Of a stretch of DNA of 64,000 nt, positions 34,116 to 46,273 are shown one piece after another. The notes below the pieces were generated by a model. It saw only the letters and a program-made list of their open reading frames with translations, did not search any database and was not told where the DNA came from. The position numbers and the translations under genes were made by a program. How positions within the stretch are numbered: the first letter of the stretch is position 1; every line of letters begins with the position of its first letter. Source of the stretch: Ignelater luminosus (lineage: Eukaryota > Arthropoda > Insecta > Coleoptera > Elateridae); assembly GCA_011009095.1 (NCBI GenBank), contig VTPC01003467.1, forward strand, positions 1 through 64,000, read 5' to 3'.

Positions 34116-37100
34116 TATTTCCATTTAAAGGAAGAAAAATGTCTTAGAGACGTGACATTTCTTTTTTGCTTTTATAATATCATATAGTATACAGAAATAT
34201 AAATTTCCGAATGGAATTTGGTTTAATGTGTTTTTCTCCAAATTTTCATATCATCAGTCACTGTCGACAACAACAAGAAAAACAAAAAGAATTATTTAGT
34301 TTATCTGATAAAATGCAAAGTGATGACGGTAAGAGACGATTTTAAGAAATAACTATTAATCCTAATAATTTTCATTTTTACAGCTTATACTGTCAGATTT
34401 AGTTTTTAGCGTTGTTCTTTGAAACGTCTGTTCCAATTTTAAAGATGCAAATTTTAAATCGAAGCTTTTTTCCTCATCCATTTTACTTCAATTTGCATAT
34501 TGTTTTCTTTTATAAAATGAAGAATTCTCTGAAGCAATTTTTGCGAGCCGTAAGGATATGCTTTGTAAAATTCAATATACTCCGAAGCTTCGTTTTCTAG
34601 AATTTTTCTGAACGTTGCTAACTTAACCGAAAGAAAAATATATATATGTTTGCTTGTGTACGTTAGCAATATTTTGGTGAATCTTTTAAGTTTTTTTTGC
34701 GTCTGTTGAACTAACAGAATTGTAAATAACTTTATTAACTTCAAAAGTATATTTTAGAGAGGTCTTATGAATTTTATTTTAGAAAAATTAAAACCCATTA
34801 AATGCCTGGAAAATAAAAAGGAAATGTACAATCAGAATACAGAATTTTTAGTTTTTTACTGTTTTTATTTTTATGTTCATTTAAAAACAGCCCAGGGTTT
34901 GTTTCCTGATGCCAATGTTTAGTTTTTAGAATTTCAATGTATTCCATACTAAGTATACCTAAATGTACCAAAAAAATTTGAAATTCTATTAGGTTGTGTT
35001 GACAACAGCAAAAATAGGCCCTCCAGTAAATCATAACAAACCACCAATAAAATACAATAAAATAAATTGATTATGAATTCCCTTATTGAATTGAATTTTA
35101 TATTAGTGAAATAGCATTAAGTAATAAAATAGCCATTAACAATATGAATCTGTTACAATATCGAGATAATAATAACAAAAATGTTTTATTTATAACAACT
35201 TATAATAATTTAAATGCTTTTTTTTATTTTTGCCACGCAAAAGAATTGTATGAATGATGTATATAAATAACCTGTTATATATTGTTGTGGATTCTACACC
35301 ACCATTTATAAATAAATTAACAAAATCCAGGCCTGAAACAATTAATATTATCGGTAGATAAAAAAAAATGTGGTCATTGTTTTTCTTTTCCACTGCGGTA
35401 ATATTCCATGTTTTCTCGAGATATTAAGAAAACAAGGATTTCTAAATAAAACTTGACAAGTTGTATCTCGAAATATGTAGTTGGCATTGCACTACTTATT
35501 TCCATCTCAAGTAATTTGATTTATTTTTCATGTTTTTGTTAATGACTTACAGTTAGTAATTGTTATTGTCTACATTTAGATACATTCAAGTAGAGATTAT
35601 TGTTTTGAAACCATATGTACAGAGTGTTTAAATAGTGTTGAAGAAGCATACAATCGTTTCTCGAGATTGTCTGAATATAATCTAAACTTGTCTGTAAACA
35701 ACAACATTTACTCTAGATTGGATTAGGTAAATCATTAACAAATACATAAAAAACGGAGCATCAAGGTTTGAGCTTTGTAAAACTCTTGAAATAATTTCAA
35801 AACTCTGTAAACCAATTCAATTGAATTCTAATCTAAGCTAAGCAAAACAGAGAAATTAGTGCATCCGAAAACCCACATAGATAAAGTTTATCTATTTAGT
35901 AAAATAATCAACCTTATCAAAGGCCTTTTGATTAGTCACTGTTGATCGTTTTTGGACAAACCCAGATCGTTAGGTATGCAAAGAAGGCTTGACATAGTTT
36001 ATACAGGGTGTCCCGTAAATGCCAGTAAAGGTTTAGGTAAACATCTTCTTCCATGAGTGCTTATTGCAAATCTGCAAAAAAAAAATTTTTCCTCAGCGTG
36101 GTTTTCTTGTGCAAGTGGTCAGAAGTTAACATCTTTAATACTCAATAAACAGAAACCAAAGAATCGAATCCAAATGAAGCCATTACCAATTCAACAAACA
36201 ACAACTACCCTTGATAAAGCACAGAACTGGTAGGTTTATCTTTTTAAAGATACTGTTAAAAATTGAATTCTTACCAAAAAAAAATAGATATGACAAACAT
36301 GCAAGTTTTGGGTGTCAGCAGAAAGTTAAACTAGACACTTGATTTTTTTAATTTAATTATTTTACTTTATTGCCCAACAGTTACAAAGTCAAAAGTAAGC
36401 AGCATGTACGCGAGATTGACCAAGGCCCTGAAAAGTCTACTATTAGGAAGCATAACACCACCCATGATTTCTGTTCATGTAGTTGTAAGTACTCCTGACA
36501 AGTGGGAGATGGGAGGAACACAACTGAAACTGTTTTGTAAACTAATTTTGATTTGCATAATAACCACATAATTGAAATCATAGAAGAAATTAATTAGTAA
36601 GTAGACAACAACAACATTTATACCATTAAAAATGAAAACACTGAGTAATCTGACCAACATGGAGAACGAAATGTCGGGTATGCCAGTAACTATTTGCTCA
36701 AATAACAAAGCAACAAATAATGTTTTTCTAAATGATTATCTAATATCTGAGAGAATACCTTTTGGTATAACGTTTTAAAAACAATTCAGCAAATGAAGAA
36801 AAAAGTAAAAGCTAAAATTGAATCCTTGAGTGGCATTTGTTTATTATTGCAGAAGAGGTTTCACTCTTAGTCTTCAGTCTTAAAAGGGACTTTAGCTTTT
36901 GCTTGAAGAAGAATTAGCTAGCTTAATTTGTAGAGGTTTAGCCCAAAAAGCCAAGCATGTGTGGGTTCACTCAAGGATTAATTTTTATTATTACTGTTAA
37001 GACAACAGAACTAATAACATATTTACATACATTTAAAAAGTGGCGAAAACAATTTGAAAAATTCCTTAACCTAAACTGAATTGCCCCGATTTCATGTTCA

Positions 37101-40100
37101 GTATGAAAAATTGCTTGGAAGTTTAGAAATATTTGATAAAAGTGAGACAGGAACTTGAGGAAATTGTGAATAATCAGACAAAGCTCACACGAATTTGGTA
37201 ATGGACAGAAACAAGCAGCAAGATTAGTTGGCTTTTGATTTATTTAACAACCAATTTCGAGATCTACGTATTTTAATTTTGTTTTTTTTTAAATGAAACG
37301 CTTTTACTTAACAGTGATCTTTTATTAATCACTGTCAGTGACTGAAGATTGCCAATTATCCTAATTGCAAGTAGTAAAGCTTTACTGTTTAGAAAAATCA
37401 CACTGCAACCTAAATGCACTCTAACAAAACAGAAAGACAGGGAAGTATAAACGAAAATAATGGAATTCAATTTGTTTTAGGAGATTCTAACAATCACTTG
37501 AACACTGGTGCTCTTACTGTAATGTTTCGAAATAATGAGGAAACATCAATTTAGGTATTCATTTAGGTTCGTTTAGAAACTACTGTACGATCAGAATGTC
37601 GCGTTTATTTTTAAATAAAATTTTGAAAAACGTTAAATGAAGTAAATTCATAATAATTATCGATGGTAAGTAATTTCATCATGTAGTTCAAAGGCGGTAA
37701 CAAACACAAAGTGAATGCACTTAATCTCAGAGAGACATCTCAAATTTTTGGAACTTGTCTGATGATTAGAAATTTAGAACTTTTCTGTATAAATAATCAA
37801 AACTTCTCAGTAGATATAAGATTGGACACTAAAATGGAAGTCTAGAAAACAAAAACCGTAATGTGCTATTTTTTGGCCCTTAAGAGAGACTTGAGGGTAT
37901 ACTTGGTTGATCCCGCAGTGGCGCTAATTTTATTCTGACATTTCATTTATGCTAAGTAACTTTCTTAAGCTCCTCTTCTCCACTGAGTTCTAGCCCGACA
38001 CCTTTTTGCCTATATGAGCAGTTTGCATTTTTAGATCCTTGAAAACACACACGTCAGGTAGGTATAGTTTTCAGAGAAAACCAAAATACAAAACAAGTTT
38101 GCATTTTATCAAATGCATTAATCAACATAGATGAAACCCTCACCTTCATCCTCCATACATTAGAAGCTGCTGGAGTTTACACTATGTTATTATGTAATTC
38201 TTTGCTCAAACATACTGAAACTATCACCCTTGGTATTTCTTATCATGAAAGATTGGCTTCAGATCAATCTCAAGGGAATCATAAATTCGGTACACACAAT
38301 GTTGACCTTGGCCATCTTTGTATTTAAAGTAGCTGAAAATAGTATGCAACAAATTCTATTTAATACCTAAAGGTACGTACCAACTGAAAGAAAGATTCAA
38401 AACTTAAATAGTCAGCAAGCAAAATTTATCTACTATGCGTCTTCAGTTCGATGTTGGTGTAGTCCTTTTTTGTTGCGTTGTACGGCTTTTTTCTAATTCA
38501 AGTCAACTAAGGTTAGTTTTATAATAATCTGAATATCACCCTGTTGGGATTGTAAAGAAGTACAACGCAGGGGGGTGTGGCGAGGAAGAATAAATTCCAA
38601 AGCACATACTGTGATACTGTAAAGCATACGCTAACAGTAGACATTTTACCTTTAAGTCAGGCTCAGTAGACCAGGAAGAGGTGAGAAGGGTACATAAGAA
38701 AAAGCCCTAACTGAGTTAGGTTTGATGATGCAGTAAACAGACTTTATCGTAGAATCCTAACTCATAAGAACTTATAATAGGCGAATTCTTAAATGAGAAA
38801 TTTGGATGGCTTGTCTGACAATGCCCAAATCTTTGGCATCTTTCTACATCCAGTAGTAAAGATACAAAAATGAAAACGCAACAAGCGTGATGATTTTTGA
38901 GTATATAACTTGCAGTGGCATTAATAACCCCATATTACATGACTTTGATGGAAGCCATTTTGTCTTTGAGCAATTTTATCTACTGTCAATAAAAAAAATA
39001 AAGAGTCCAAAAAGAAACATGGTAGAGGAGATAAAAATGTTGTATCCATAATCTTCCATTGTGCTAGACTTCAAGAATGTATGATTGAATTAGATTTACT
39101 CTGCAGAAGCAAAGAAACTATCATAATAATTAAAAACGCCAGCTACTTAATATTGCGTAAGGTATCTTCCTTCTACTATCTTATAATCAACTTCAAATTT
39201 AATTAACTTTATAAACCTCTAATCTTTCTAATGTTGATTAAATTATTATTAATGAACCAAACATTCCCACCTTCAATTTTGACATTATTTTTTAATTAAC
39301 TTTAAAAGAGGTTTAACCCAATAACATGTTCATATCGAACATTATGTAAAGCCACGTATTATTTTACGTTTTGCATTCTATTTTCCCCACATGTGGTTAC
39401 TTCTCACATAAGATATTCTAGGAAAGAATATTTTATTTATAGTTTCCTCCTGTACTTCTCGGAAACTAATCAACGACTTAATAATAAACATGTTTTTTGC
39501 TCAATTCTTAACGACTACATTTTCTTCTTTTTGATCAAGAAAATTCTTTAATTAATTCTTAATAAGCCAATAGAAATCATATTTGATAAAATATAAAAGA
39601 TGAAATCCTGTGAAGGTTCTAATATCTACAGTTTACCGAAACGAGAAAATTGAAATATCAATAAAATTGCAGGGCCTCATGCTTTGATATTCCGGTCGTG
39701 TCTTTTAATATTCTGCATGTTCAGTAAATTCGGCGAACACTCTCGGAATACATACCAATATAAATTAACACCTAAATATCAGCTCGTTTATTTCTTTGTT
39801 GTTGCTATTTATTGACAGTTCGGATATATAATACAAGGTTTATGTACCTGCTTTTATTAGCTTTTATGTAATTTATTTTCAAGATAATTTACTACTACAT
39901 AATGGTAAAGATGCTACTTTCCACACAAAGCAAATTACCTACGTTGTATGTGCTGTTATTAGATTATTGATGTGATAACTTTCGCTTTGTAGTTATTTAT
40001 AGTGAATATGAGAATATTCTTATTCAATAAGAAGAGAATTATTTAACGATTTTCTATAAATACCTTAAGCAATCTTGATAAAATTATATCACACTTATAA

Positions 40101-40360
40101 ATAGAAGAAAATCTGCATATTCACAAGTATATTCTGACACATCATAGTGTATATACAGAGCAAGTTTCAGTTGCTCTTTAAAAACAGATGAGAAGTATAA
40201 TGCCGAGAATATATACATGACCAATTATAGGGGATTTTGTATAATTTATCTAATGCAGTTTGCTGATTACTTCATAATTGTTACTATTTACCCAGATGTT
40301 TGTGGAATTCAACTATTCATTTATACTCTGAATATTGCAGTATTCTACAGTACAGCATAC
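34116..40360. other. long A+T-rich non-coding stretch with an isolated transposon end at 36002
   Basis: No coding sequence is recognised. At 36002-36015 TACAGGGTGTCCCG begins abruptly, matching the recurrent end motif; no opposite end was found before 40.36 kb (a partial ATCACCCTGTTGG occurs at about 38545). The remaining open frames are translations of A/T-rich DNA. Confidence 0.5.
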
Positions 40361-40371
40361 AGGGTGTTTCA
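40358..40371 (+). repeat. isolated TACAGGGTGTTTCA transposon-end motif
   Basis: The sequence CATACAGGGTGTTTCAAAG at about 40357-40375 is almost identical to the ends of the MITE at 7694-8104. It lies 350 bp left of the mariner relic, but no reverse-oriented partner was found. Probably a decayed solo end. Confidence 0.5.
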
Positions 40372-40724
40372 AAGATCTGTAGGAAAAGGTAAGGCATGAC
40401 GTATCAACCTCTTACACTTTTAAATGAAACCCTCTATGTAGCAGCTGATCAAAAGTTCTAAATCATCACTTCCTTACGGACCAGCTACTTTGTCTTTGTA
40501 GCTTAAACTAGAATTCATCAAACTCATTGAGATTTGGCTTGAAAACCAAAAACCATAACATTCAAACCAAACCAACGGTTTGCTGTTAGCACTTGTTGCC
40601 AATAGAAGAAATCTTAGAATCTCATAGCTTAATTAGCGATTCCGTCAAAGCTAATAGCAATAGGTCTTTCAACGCTACAATTACCAAGGCACGCTTTTAC
40701 TCGGGCGCTCTAGACACACTGTTC

Positions 40725-40819
40725 GCGTAACAGTTAATCAGAATTATTATAAGGAAGACTTACCAAAGCTGAGACAAAGAGTCAGAGAAAAATGGTCGGA
40801 ACTGTGGAAAAATATTTTT
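40725..40819 (+). repeat. 95-bp duplicated mariner segment, copy 1
   Basis: Matches 41192-41286 at 93 of 95 positions. Translates VTVNQNYYKEDLPKLRQRVR followed by EKWSELWKN, the region between the first and second catalytic blocks of a mariner transposase. At both differing positions this copy has sense codons (CAG, TGG) where copy 2 has stops (TAG, TGA). It lies upstream of the relic's N-terminal part, out of normal order. Confidence 0.8.
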
Positions 40820-40889
40820 TTTTTAGGATTAGATTAGATCTTTTTCTCGCTTTGGTGGCTGATTGATGAACAATTATAAAGATACAGCA

Positions 40890-41495
40890 TGAAAATCTTA
40901 ACATGACAAAAGTTTCTGCTAAGATGGTCCCAAAACCAGAGCAAACAGAACGTCACAAGAAATGTGTTGATATTCTGCATCAACTTGGCGCAGATCAGAA
41001 CTTGCTGCAAACAATAATTACTTGTGACAAAACCTAAATCTTCCAATATGATCCTGAGACGAAAAAACAGTTGAAAACACCATCATCACCAAGAATGAAA
41101 AAAGCTCATCAAAGCAAATCAAAATTCAAAGCAATGCTGATCGTGGTTTTTGACAATAAGGCTGTAATTATGTCAGAATGGATTCCAGAAGGCGTAACAG
41201 TTAATTAGAATTATTATAAGGAAGACTTACCAAAGCTGAGACAAAGAGTCAGAGAAAAATGATCGGAACTGTGGAAAAATATTTTTAGATTTCATCAGGA
41301 CAATGTGCCCGCTCACATAACACTTTCTGGAGAGAAGTTTTTGACCAACAAGCACATTACTGCATTTGAACATCTCGTTTATTCCCCCGACTTAGCAGTT
41401 CTAGAAACTTTTATCATTTCCCAAAAGTTAAATCAGTGCTTCTTGACCAAAGCCATTCTAAATTGGAGCAAGACCAACTGCCCAACATTTTAAAT
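40890..41495 (+). pseudogene. mariner transposase relic
   Basis: Frame reading gives LNMTKVSAKMVPKPEQTERH, then TIITCDKT (decayed first Asp block), FQYDPETKKQLKTPSSPRMK, QSKSKFKAMLIVVFDNKAV and SEWIPEGVTVN. After this come the 95-bp segment (41192-41286), FHQDNVPAHI with the second Asp, and HLVYSPDLAVLETF, where the third catalytic Asp region has been lost. Stops and frameshifts are frequent. The helix-turn-helix half and both terminal repeats are not seen. It is a different mariner lineage from the ones at 29.3 and 53 kb, judged by the R/K-rich PRxKKAxQSKSK block. Confidence 0.7.
41192..41286 (+). repeat. 95-bp duplicated mariner segment, copy 2
   Basis: In its normal place inside the relic. 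Carries TAG and TGA at the positions where copy 1 has CAG and TGG. Confidence 0.8.
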
Positions 41496-41499
41496 TTAA

Positions 41500-42167
41500 A
41501 TTATCAACGGAAAATTTTCTTCTTTCCACAATTTTGTAAATCGGAAAACCCGACATTCTCCGGTGACATCTAGTGAATCACCTCAACTTGCGTATTTTCC
41601 TGCATACGACAAAATTTCAAGAAAGACTTTAGGAGATCATCTACCCTAGTCTGAATCAACAAAACGATTCCAGTTTCAAAAATAAACTCAATTAGCCAAA
41701 GACCGTTCACCTCTTTCAAAACGAGCACATTTACCACATCTGCCAGCAGATTTAAAGTGATCGCATTATTTTACCTTTCATTTCCATATCTCCAAAAACT
41801 ATGCGATTCGACACTTCTAGAGATTCCTCATCCAACCAAAATGGAACAAATGGCGGAAGACATTGTTCAGGTGGAAATTTCATTTTTGATTTTGACTAGA
41901 AAAATCTTCAGCCATCCGTTCCTTAGGGCGACTAAATACTCCTAAACAAAATTTTTAACAGCTGTTACTAAGCAATTCATTTTTTCAATCTAGAAAACAG
42001 TTATGGTTGGTTGTCTTGATTATCAAACCTTGCAAGAGCCCCTTGGGCCCCGCAGTTTATTGTCTCATAATTTCTTGATATTTGAGAGAATCCTTACAGA
42101 TAAACTAAACTATTTCTTTGAAATCAATTAAATAAATTTATGAATTAATAAATATTTAGAAATAGTT
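41500..42167. other. non-coding stretch between mariner relic and LINE
   Basis: No gene recognised. It probably includes the 3' remains of the mariner relic and the LINE 5' untranslated region, whose start I could not fix. Confidence 0.4.
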
Positions 42168-43300
42168 TTGATAATGGAAGAACGCAAAAAAATATCAGCA
42201 ATAAAAGTCAAGGAATTAAAATCAGAATTGGAAAAGAGAAATATAGATAAGAGTGGCAATAAAAGTGAATTAGTAAATAAACTACGACAAGCTTTATATT
42301 CTAGTTTTGTGAATGATGATAATGGAGTAGAGATGTCAGAAGAACAAGTTAAAAAGCAACGTAAAAGTATTGCACGTAAATATGTTAACAGTTATCAAAA
42401 TAAAATACAACAGATAGAAAAAAAGGTTAAAATATTAGAAAAGATGGTGGTTCAATTAAAAAAGAAATTACAACAGCGACAGCAAGTAGAAGCAGCTAAA
42501 AAAAGTAAAAAAACAGTTAAAAAAAAGTAAAGATAAGGAAGAGAATTCAGAATATACAAAGAAAAGCCGGTCAGACAAAAATGAAAATAGAAATGTGACA
42601 AACATATCACCCCAGATTAAGAATATTCAAGAAATAGAAAAAGTAAATGTGGACGAAGAATGTGTTAAACCGATAAATAATTTAAAATCGAATGTGTTAA
42701 TGGTAGCAGATAGCCATGGACGTAATTGTGCAAGAATGCTAGACGATTTATTAGAAAATGATAATGTTTCAGTAAAATGTGTTTTTTAAGCCGAATGCAA
42801 CTTTTGATAAAGTGGTGGAAAACGTAGGTGAACTATGTAGCACGTTTGATAAAAAGGATTTTGTTATTATCTGGGGAGGAATACACAACGCTAGGAATGG
42901 CAAACGAATTAAATATGAAGAGATTCTGAAAGTGTTTAATGAGTTAAAAAATACAAACGTAATTTGTTTATCTGTTCCTTACTGGCAAGGGCGAAAAGTA
43001 TTGAATCAGTTGATATACGATATAAATAGCAAATTGTTTGAAGCCAGCCAAGAAAGTTACAATGAAGTTAACTTTCTGGATTCAAATTACTTATTAACAA
43101 CAAAATCGTACACAGCGCATGGTTTGCATCTAAGTAAATTTGGCAAGTATAATTTGTGTAAAAGCATTGCGAATAATATTACTACTAGTATTAAGTTGCA
43201 GACAGGTGAAAATTTAATATGTAAGGAGTTCGTTAATTATGGGAATTTAATAAAAATGAATCAACATAATGAAAGACGAAACGGTGATAAATGGAAATGA
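42168..43300 (+). pseudogene. LINE ORF1: SAP-like domain + SGNH esterase-like domain, two +1 breaks
   Basis: The likely start is ATG at 42174 (or 42168). Residues about 8-45 read KVKELKSELEKRNIDKSGNK followed by SELVNKLRQAL, a SAP-type DNA-binding helix-extended-helix. A Lys/Gln-rich, coiled-coil-like segment follows (IQQIEKKVKILEKMVVQLKK). The frame breaks at a run of eight A near 42515-42525. It resumes through KSRSDKNENRN and reaches VLMVADSHGRNCARML, the Ser block of an SGNH hydrolase. A second break sits in the run of six T at 42781-42786. After it come VIIWGGIHNAR (Gly/Asn block) and TAHGLHLSKFGKYNL (catalytic His block). It ends at 43300. By analogy with CR1-type ORF1 proteins it should bind element RNA/DNA and may have esterase activity; that function is an inference. 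Confidence 0.75.
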
Positions 43301-43431
43301 AAAAACTGAAAAATCCAAAGCTACAGATCGAGACGCAGCGTTGAAGGTGTGTATAGTGCTGAGGTGATAAATAACAATTCTAGAATTTATCCAGTATTAC
43401 CAAAATTGACAAATAAAGAAAACCCTTTTTT

Positions 43432-46273
43432 ATGAAAACAAATTTATGCAACGCGAATAAACGTAACAGTGACTGTATTATTTATGTTAATATACGTAGT
43501 CTATTAAAATATAAAAATGACATTGAAACGCTAATTTATAAAAACTTTAAGCCGCTTATTATTAGTTTATCAGAAGCACGCGTAACAGACGAAATTGAAG
43601 ACGTTGAAATAGCAATTAGTGGATATAACAGTATAAGGTGTAATTCAAAAAGTAGAAATACAGGGGGAGTAGTAACGTATATTCGAAAGGATGTAAAAGT
43701 AGGATCAGTGAAGAACTACATAAAAGAAAGTAACTTTCGGTTTTCAACTATAATGTTAACTGTATCAAAAAATAAAATATTCTTAGTGCCTACCTATCAC
43801 TCACCCACAGCAAGTGACTGTGAATTCTTAGATAATTTTGAAAATCTGTGCGAGGAATTAATTACAACAGGGTTAGCTATTGTTTTTATAGGGGACTTTA
43901 ATATTAATGTGTTAAATGATTATACTTATTCGATAAGGTTAAGAGAGATAATACAGAATTTTGGAATGAAACAGATTGTTACGGAACCTACAAGAACTAC
44001 TATTACTAGCGCTACATTAATAGATTTAGTAATTACTAATGATAATAATTTAATAGAAGCAGAAGTGCTTTATATGCCTAAAATCACAGATCATGATATT
44101 GTTAAAATTAAATGGAAAAAGCCTGTTCATGTTGAAAACAAAACGCGGTATATTACGACGCGCAAAATTAAAAAAGAAGATTTTGATATAATTTGTGAGC
44201 ATTTAATAAGGAAAGAATGGATATATAGTAGTGTAAATATTAATTACGTTACCGAGAAGTTTCAATCAAATATAAATGAAATTTTTGATAGTGTAGCACC
44301 AAGTAAAACGGTTAAAAAGAGAAATAATATTTACAGTTGGTATAATACTGCAATCAGTTTAGCGCAGAAAAGACGTGATCTGGCATATAAAGCATTCAAA
44401 ACTTCAAAAAACATAAATGATTGGAATGTATATAAAAAACATAGAAATGAAGTTATTAAATTAATAAAAACAGCCAAAAAGCAGGATTTAGAAAAGAGAA
44501 TTGATAGTTGTAAGAATAACCCTAAGAAAATGTGGGATGTAATTAAAAAAAATAACTAAGGGCAAACCAGAATACCTACCAACCAATATTAAATTTGACG
44601 GCAATATCAATATCGCAAACAACCTAGCTGATGCGTTTAATCAATTTTTTATTGAAACTCTAACTGAAATTGCGAAAAGTATTCCCCAAATAACTTCAAA
44701 GCAAGACACTAATTATCTTTGTCCAACAACTAGCGAGTTATGTAACTTTAGAACGATATCGTTGCAAGAGTTAAAAGCAATTGGTGTAAATTTAAAAAAT
44801 AAATCGATTGTATCCTGTATTAATGCTGAATTCTTAAAAAATACTTTCGATGTTTTGGGATATCCATTACTTAATTTAATCAATACTTCACTACAATTTG
44901 GTAGGTTTCCTGATTTGTTTAAAGTGAGTACCATTGTACCTATACCTAAAGTAAAAAATACTGTAAATGCTAATGAATTCCGACCAATTAACATGTTACT
45001 CACATGTGAGAAAATTCTTGAAATTGTTGTTCATCGACAGATTGTTGAGTATTTCGAGGACAATGGATTACTTATGGATAGGCAGTCAGGTTTTAGAACA
45101 CAACATTCTTGTGAGACATCGCTGCAACTTGTCTTAACAGAATGGAGAAATGAACTGGATAGGAATAACGTCGTTATAGCTATTTTCTTGGATCTAAAAA
45201 GAGCTTTCGAAACAATTGATAGAGATAGGTTAATAAAAAAGTTATATCAGTATGGTATCAAAGGAACAGTTTTAGACTGGTTTAAAGACTATTTGACAAA
45301 CAGAACTCAAGTGGTTAGGTATGGCGATGTTGTTTCTAGTCCGAGGGAGTGCTTTCTGGGGGTTCCGCAGGGTAGTGTCCTAGGACCGCTCCTATTTATT
45401 ATATACATGAATGATATAAACAACGTTTTGAAGAGTAATAATAACAATATTATGAATATTAATTTGTTTGCTGATGATACCTTAATTACAACATGCGGCA
45501 ATAATATTCCCAAAATGATTAATGTAGTCAACCAAAATCTTGAAAATTTAAGTAAGTGGTTAATTATAAATAGATTAAAATTAAATACTAAAAAAACCAA
45601 ATGCGTGGTAATAGCTACAACCTCTAATCTTAAGAAAATTAAAGATACACCCATTGAAATTAAAATTGAAGGAGATAGATTAGAATTATTACATGAAATA
45701 AAATATTTAGGAGTTTTAATAGATCGGCATTTAAAATTTGGTAGGCATTTAGAAGTTACAATGAAAAAAATTGCGTTTTTAGCTAGAATAGGAAAGAATT
45801 TATCAGTTTGGGCAAAAACATTAATATATAAAACTATAATACAACCGCATTTTGACTATTGTAGTTCAGTATTTCTATTATCGGGAGAGTCGCAAATAAA
45901 GAAATTACAAATTTTACAGAATCGCGCTATGAGGGTCATATTACAATGTAATAAATATACGCCAATTAAACTAATGCATGATCAGCTATCATTTATACCT
46001 GTCGGTGAAAAAATAAAGAAGAATCTTTTAATACTTATGTATAAAATAGTAAATGGAATGGCCCCAACATATTTTAAAGATTCCGTAATATGTAATAAGG
46101 ATGTTCATGGACACTACACTCGCGAAATTGATAAATATAGGACAATTACTGTTACTACGAGAAATAGCTGTAAAACTATTTTTACGGAAGGCCTTAAACA
46201 ATTTAATAATTTTGAATTATTGTATTGTAATTTAGAAAAATCTGAAATATTAGAGACAAAAAGTGCCCAGTAG
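43432..46273 (+). pseudogene. LINE ORF2: APE endonuclease + reverse transcriptase, one +1 break
   Basis: This protein would nick the target site and reverse-transcribe the element RNA there. The endonuclease part (43432-44559) shows YVNIRSLLKYKNDIETLI, the Glu in SLSEARVTD, IFIGDFNINVLND, the TLIDLVIT block and the catalytic His in ITDHDIVKIKW. The frame breaks in the run of eight A at about 44544-44551 and resumes as KGKPEYLPTN. The reverse-transcriptase piece counted from 44762 (503 residues) has FRPINMLLTCEKILE (73-87), QSGFRTQHSCETSLQLV (108-124), D144 in IFLDLKRAFETID, GVPQGSVLGPLLF (200-212), FADD (236-239) and a thumb region KYLGVLIDRHLKFG. It stops at 46271-46273. A CR1/Jockey-like type is most likely. 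Apart from the single break it looks complete. Confidence 0.85.

Larger units (their letters stand above)
42168..46273 (+). mobile_element. near-full-length CR1-like LINE (ORF1 + ORF2)
   Basis: Two consecutive ORFs in the order of an autonomous non-LTR retrotransposon: ORF1 (SAP-like domain, basic coiled-coil-like region, SGNH esterase-like domain) and ORF2 (APE-type endonuclease, reverse transcriptase). An SGNH/esterase domain in ORF1 is known from the CR1 group, which suggests that placement. Exact 5' and 3' ends and a target duplication were not identified. Only three frame breaks occur over 4.1 kb. Confidence 0.85.
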
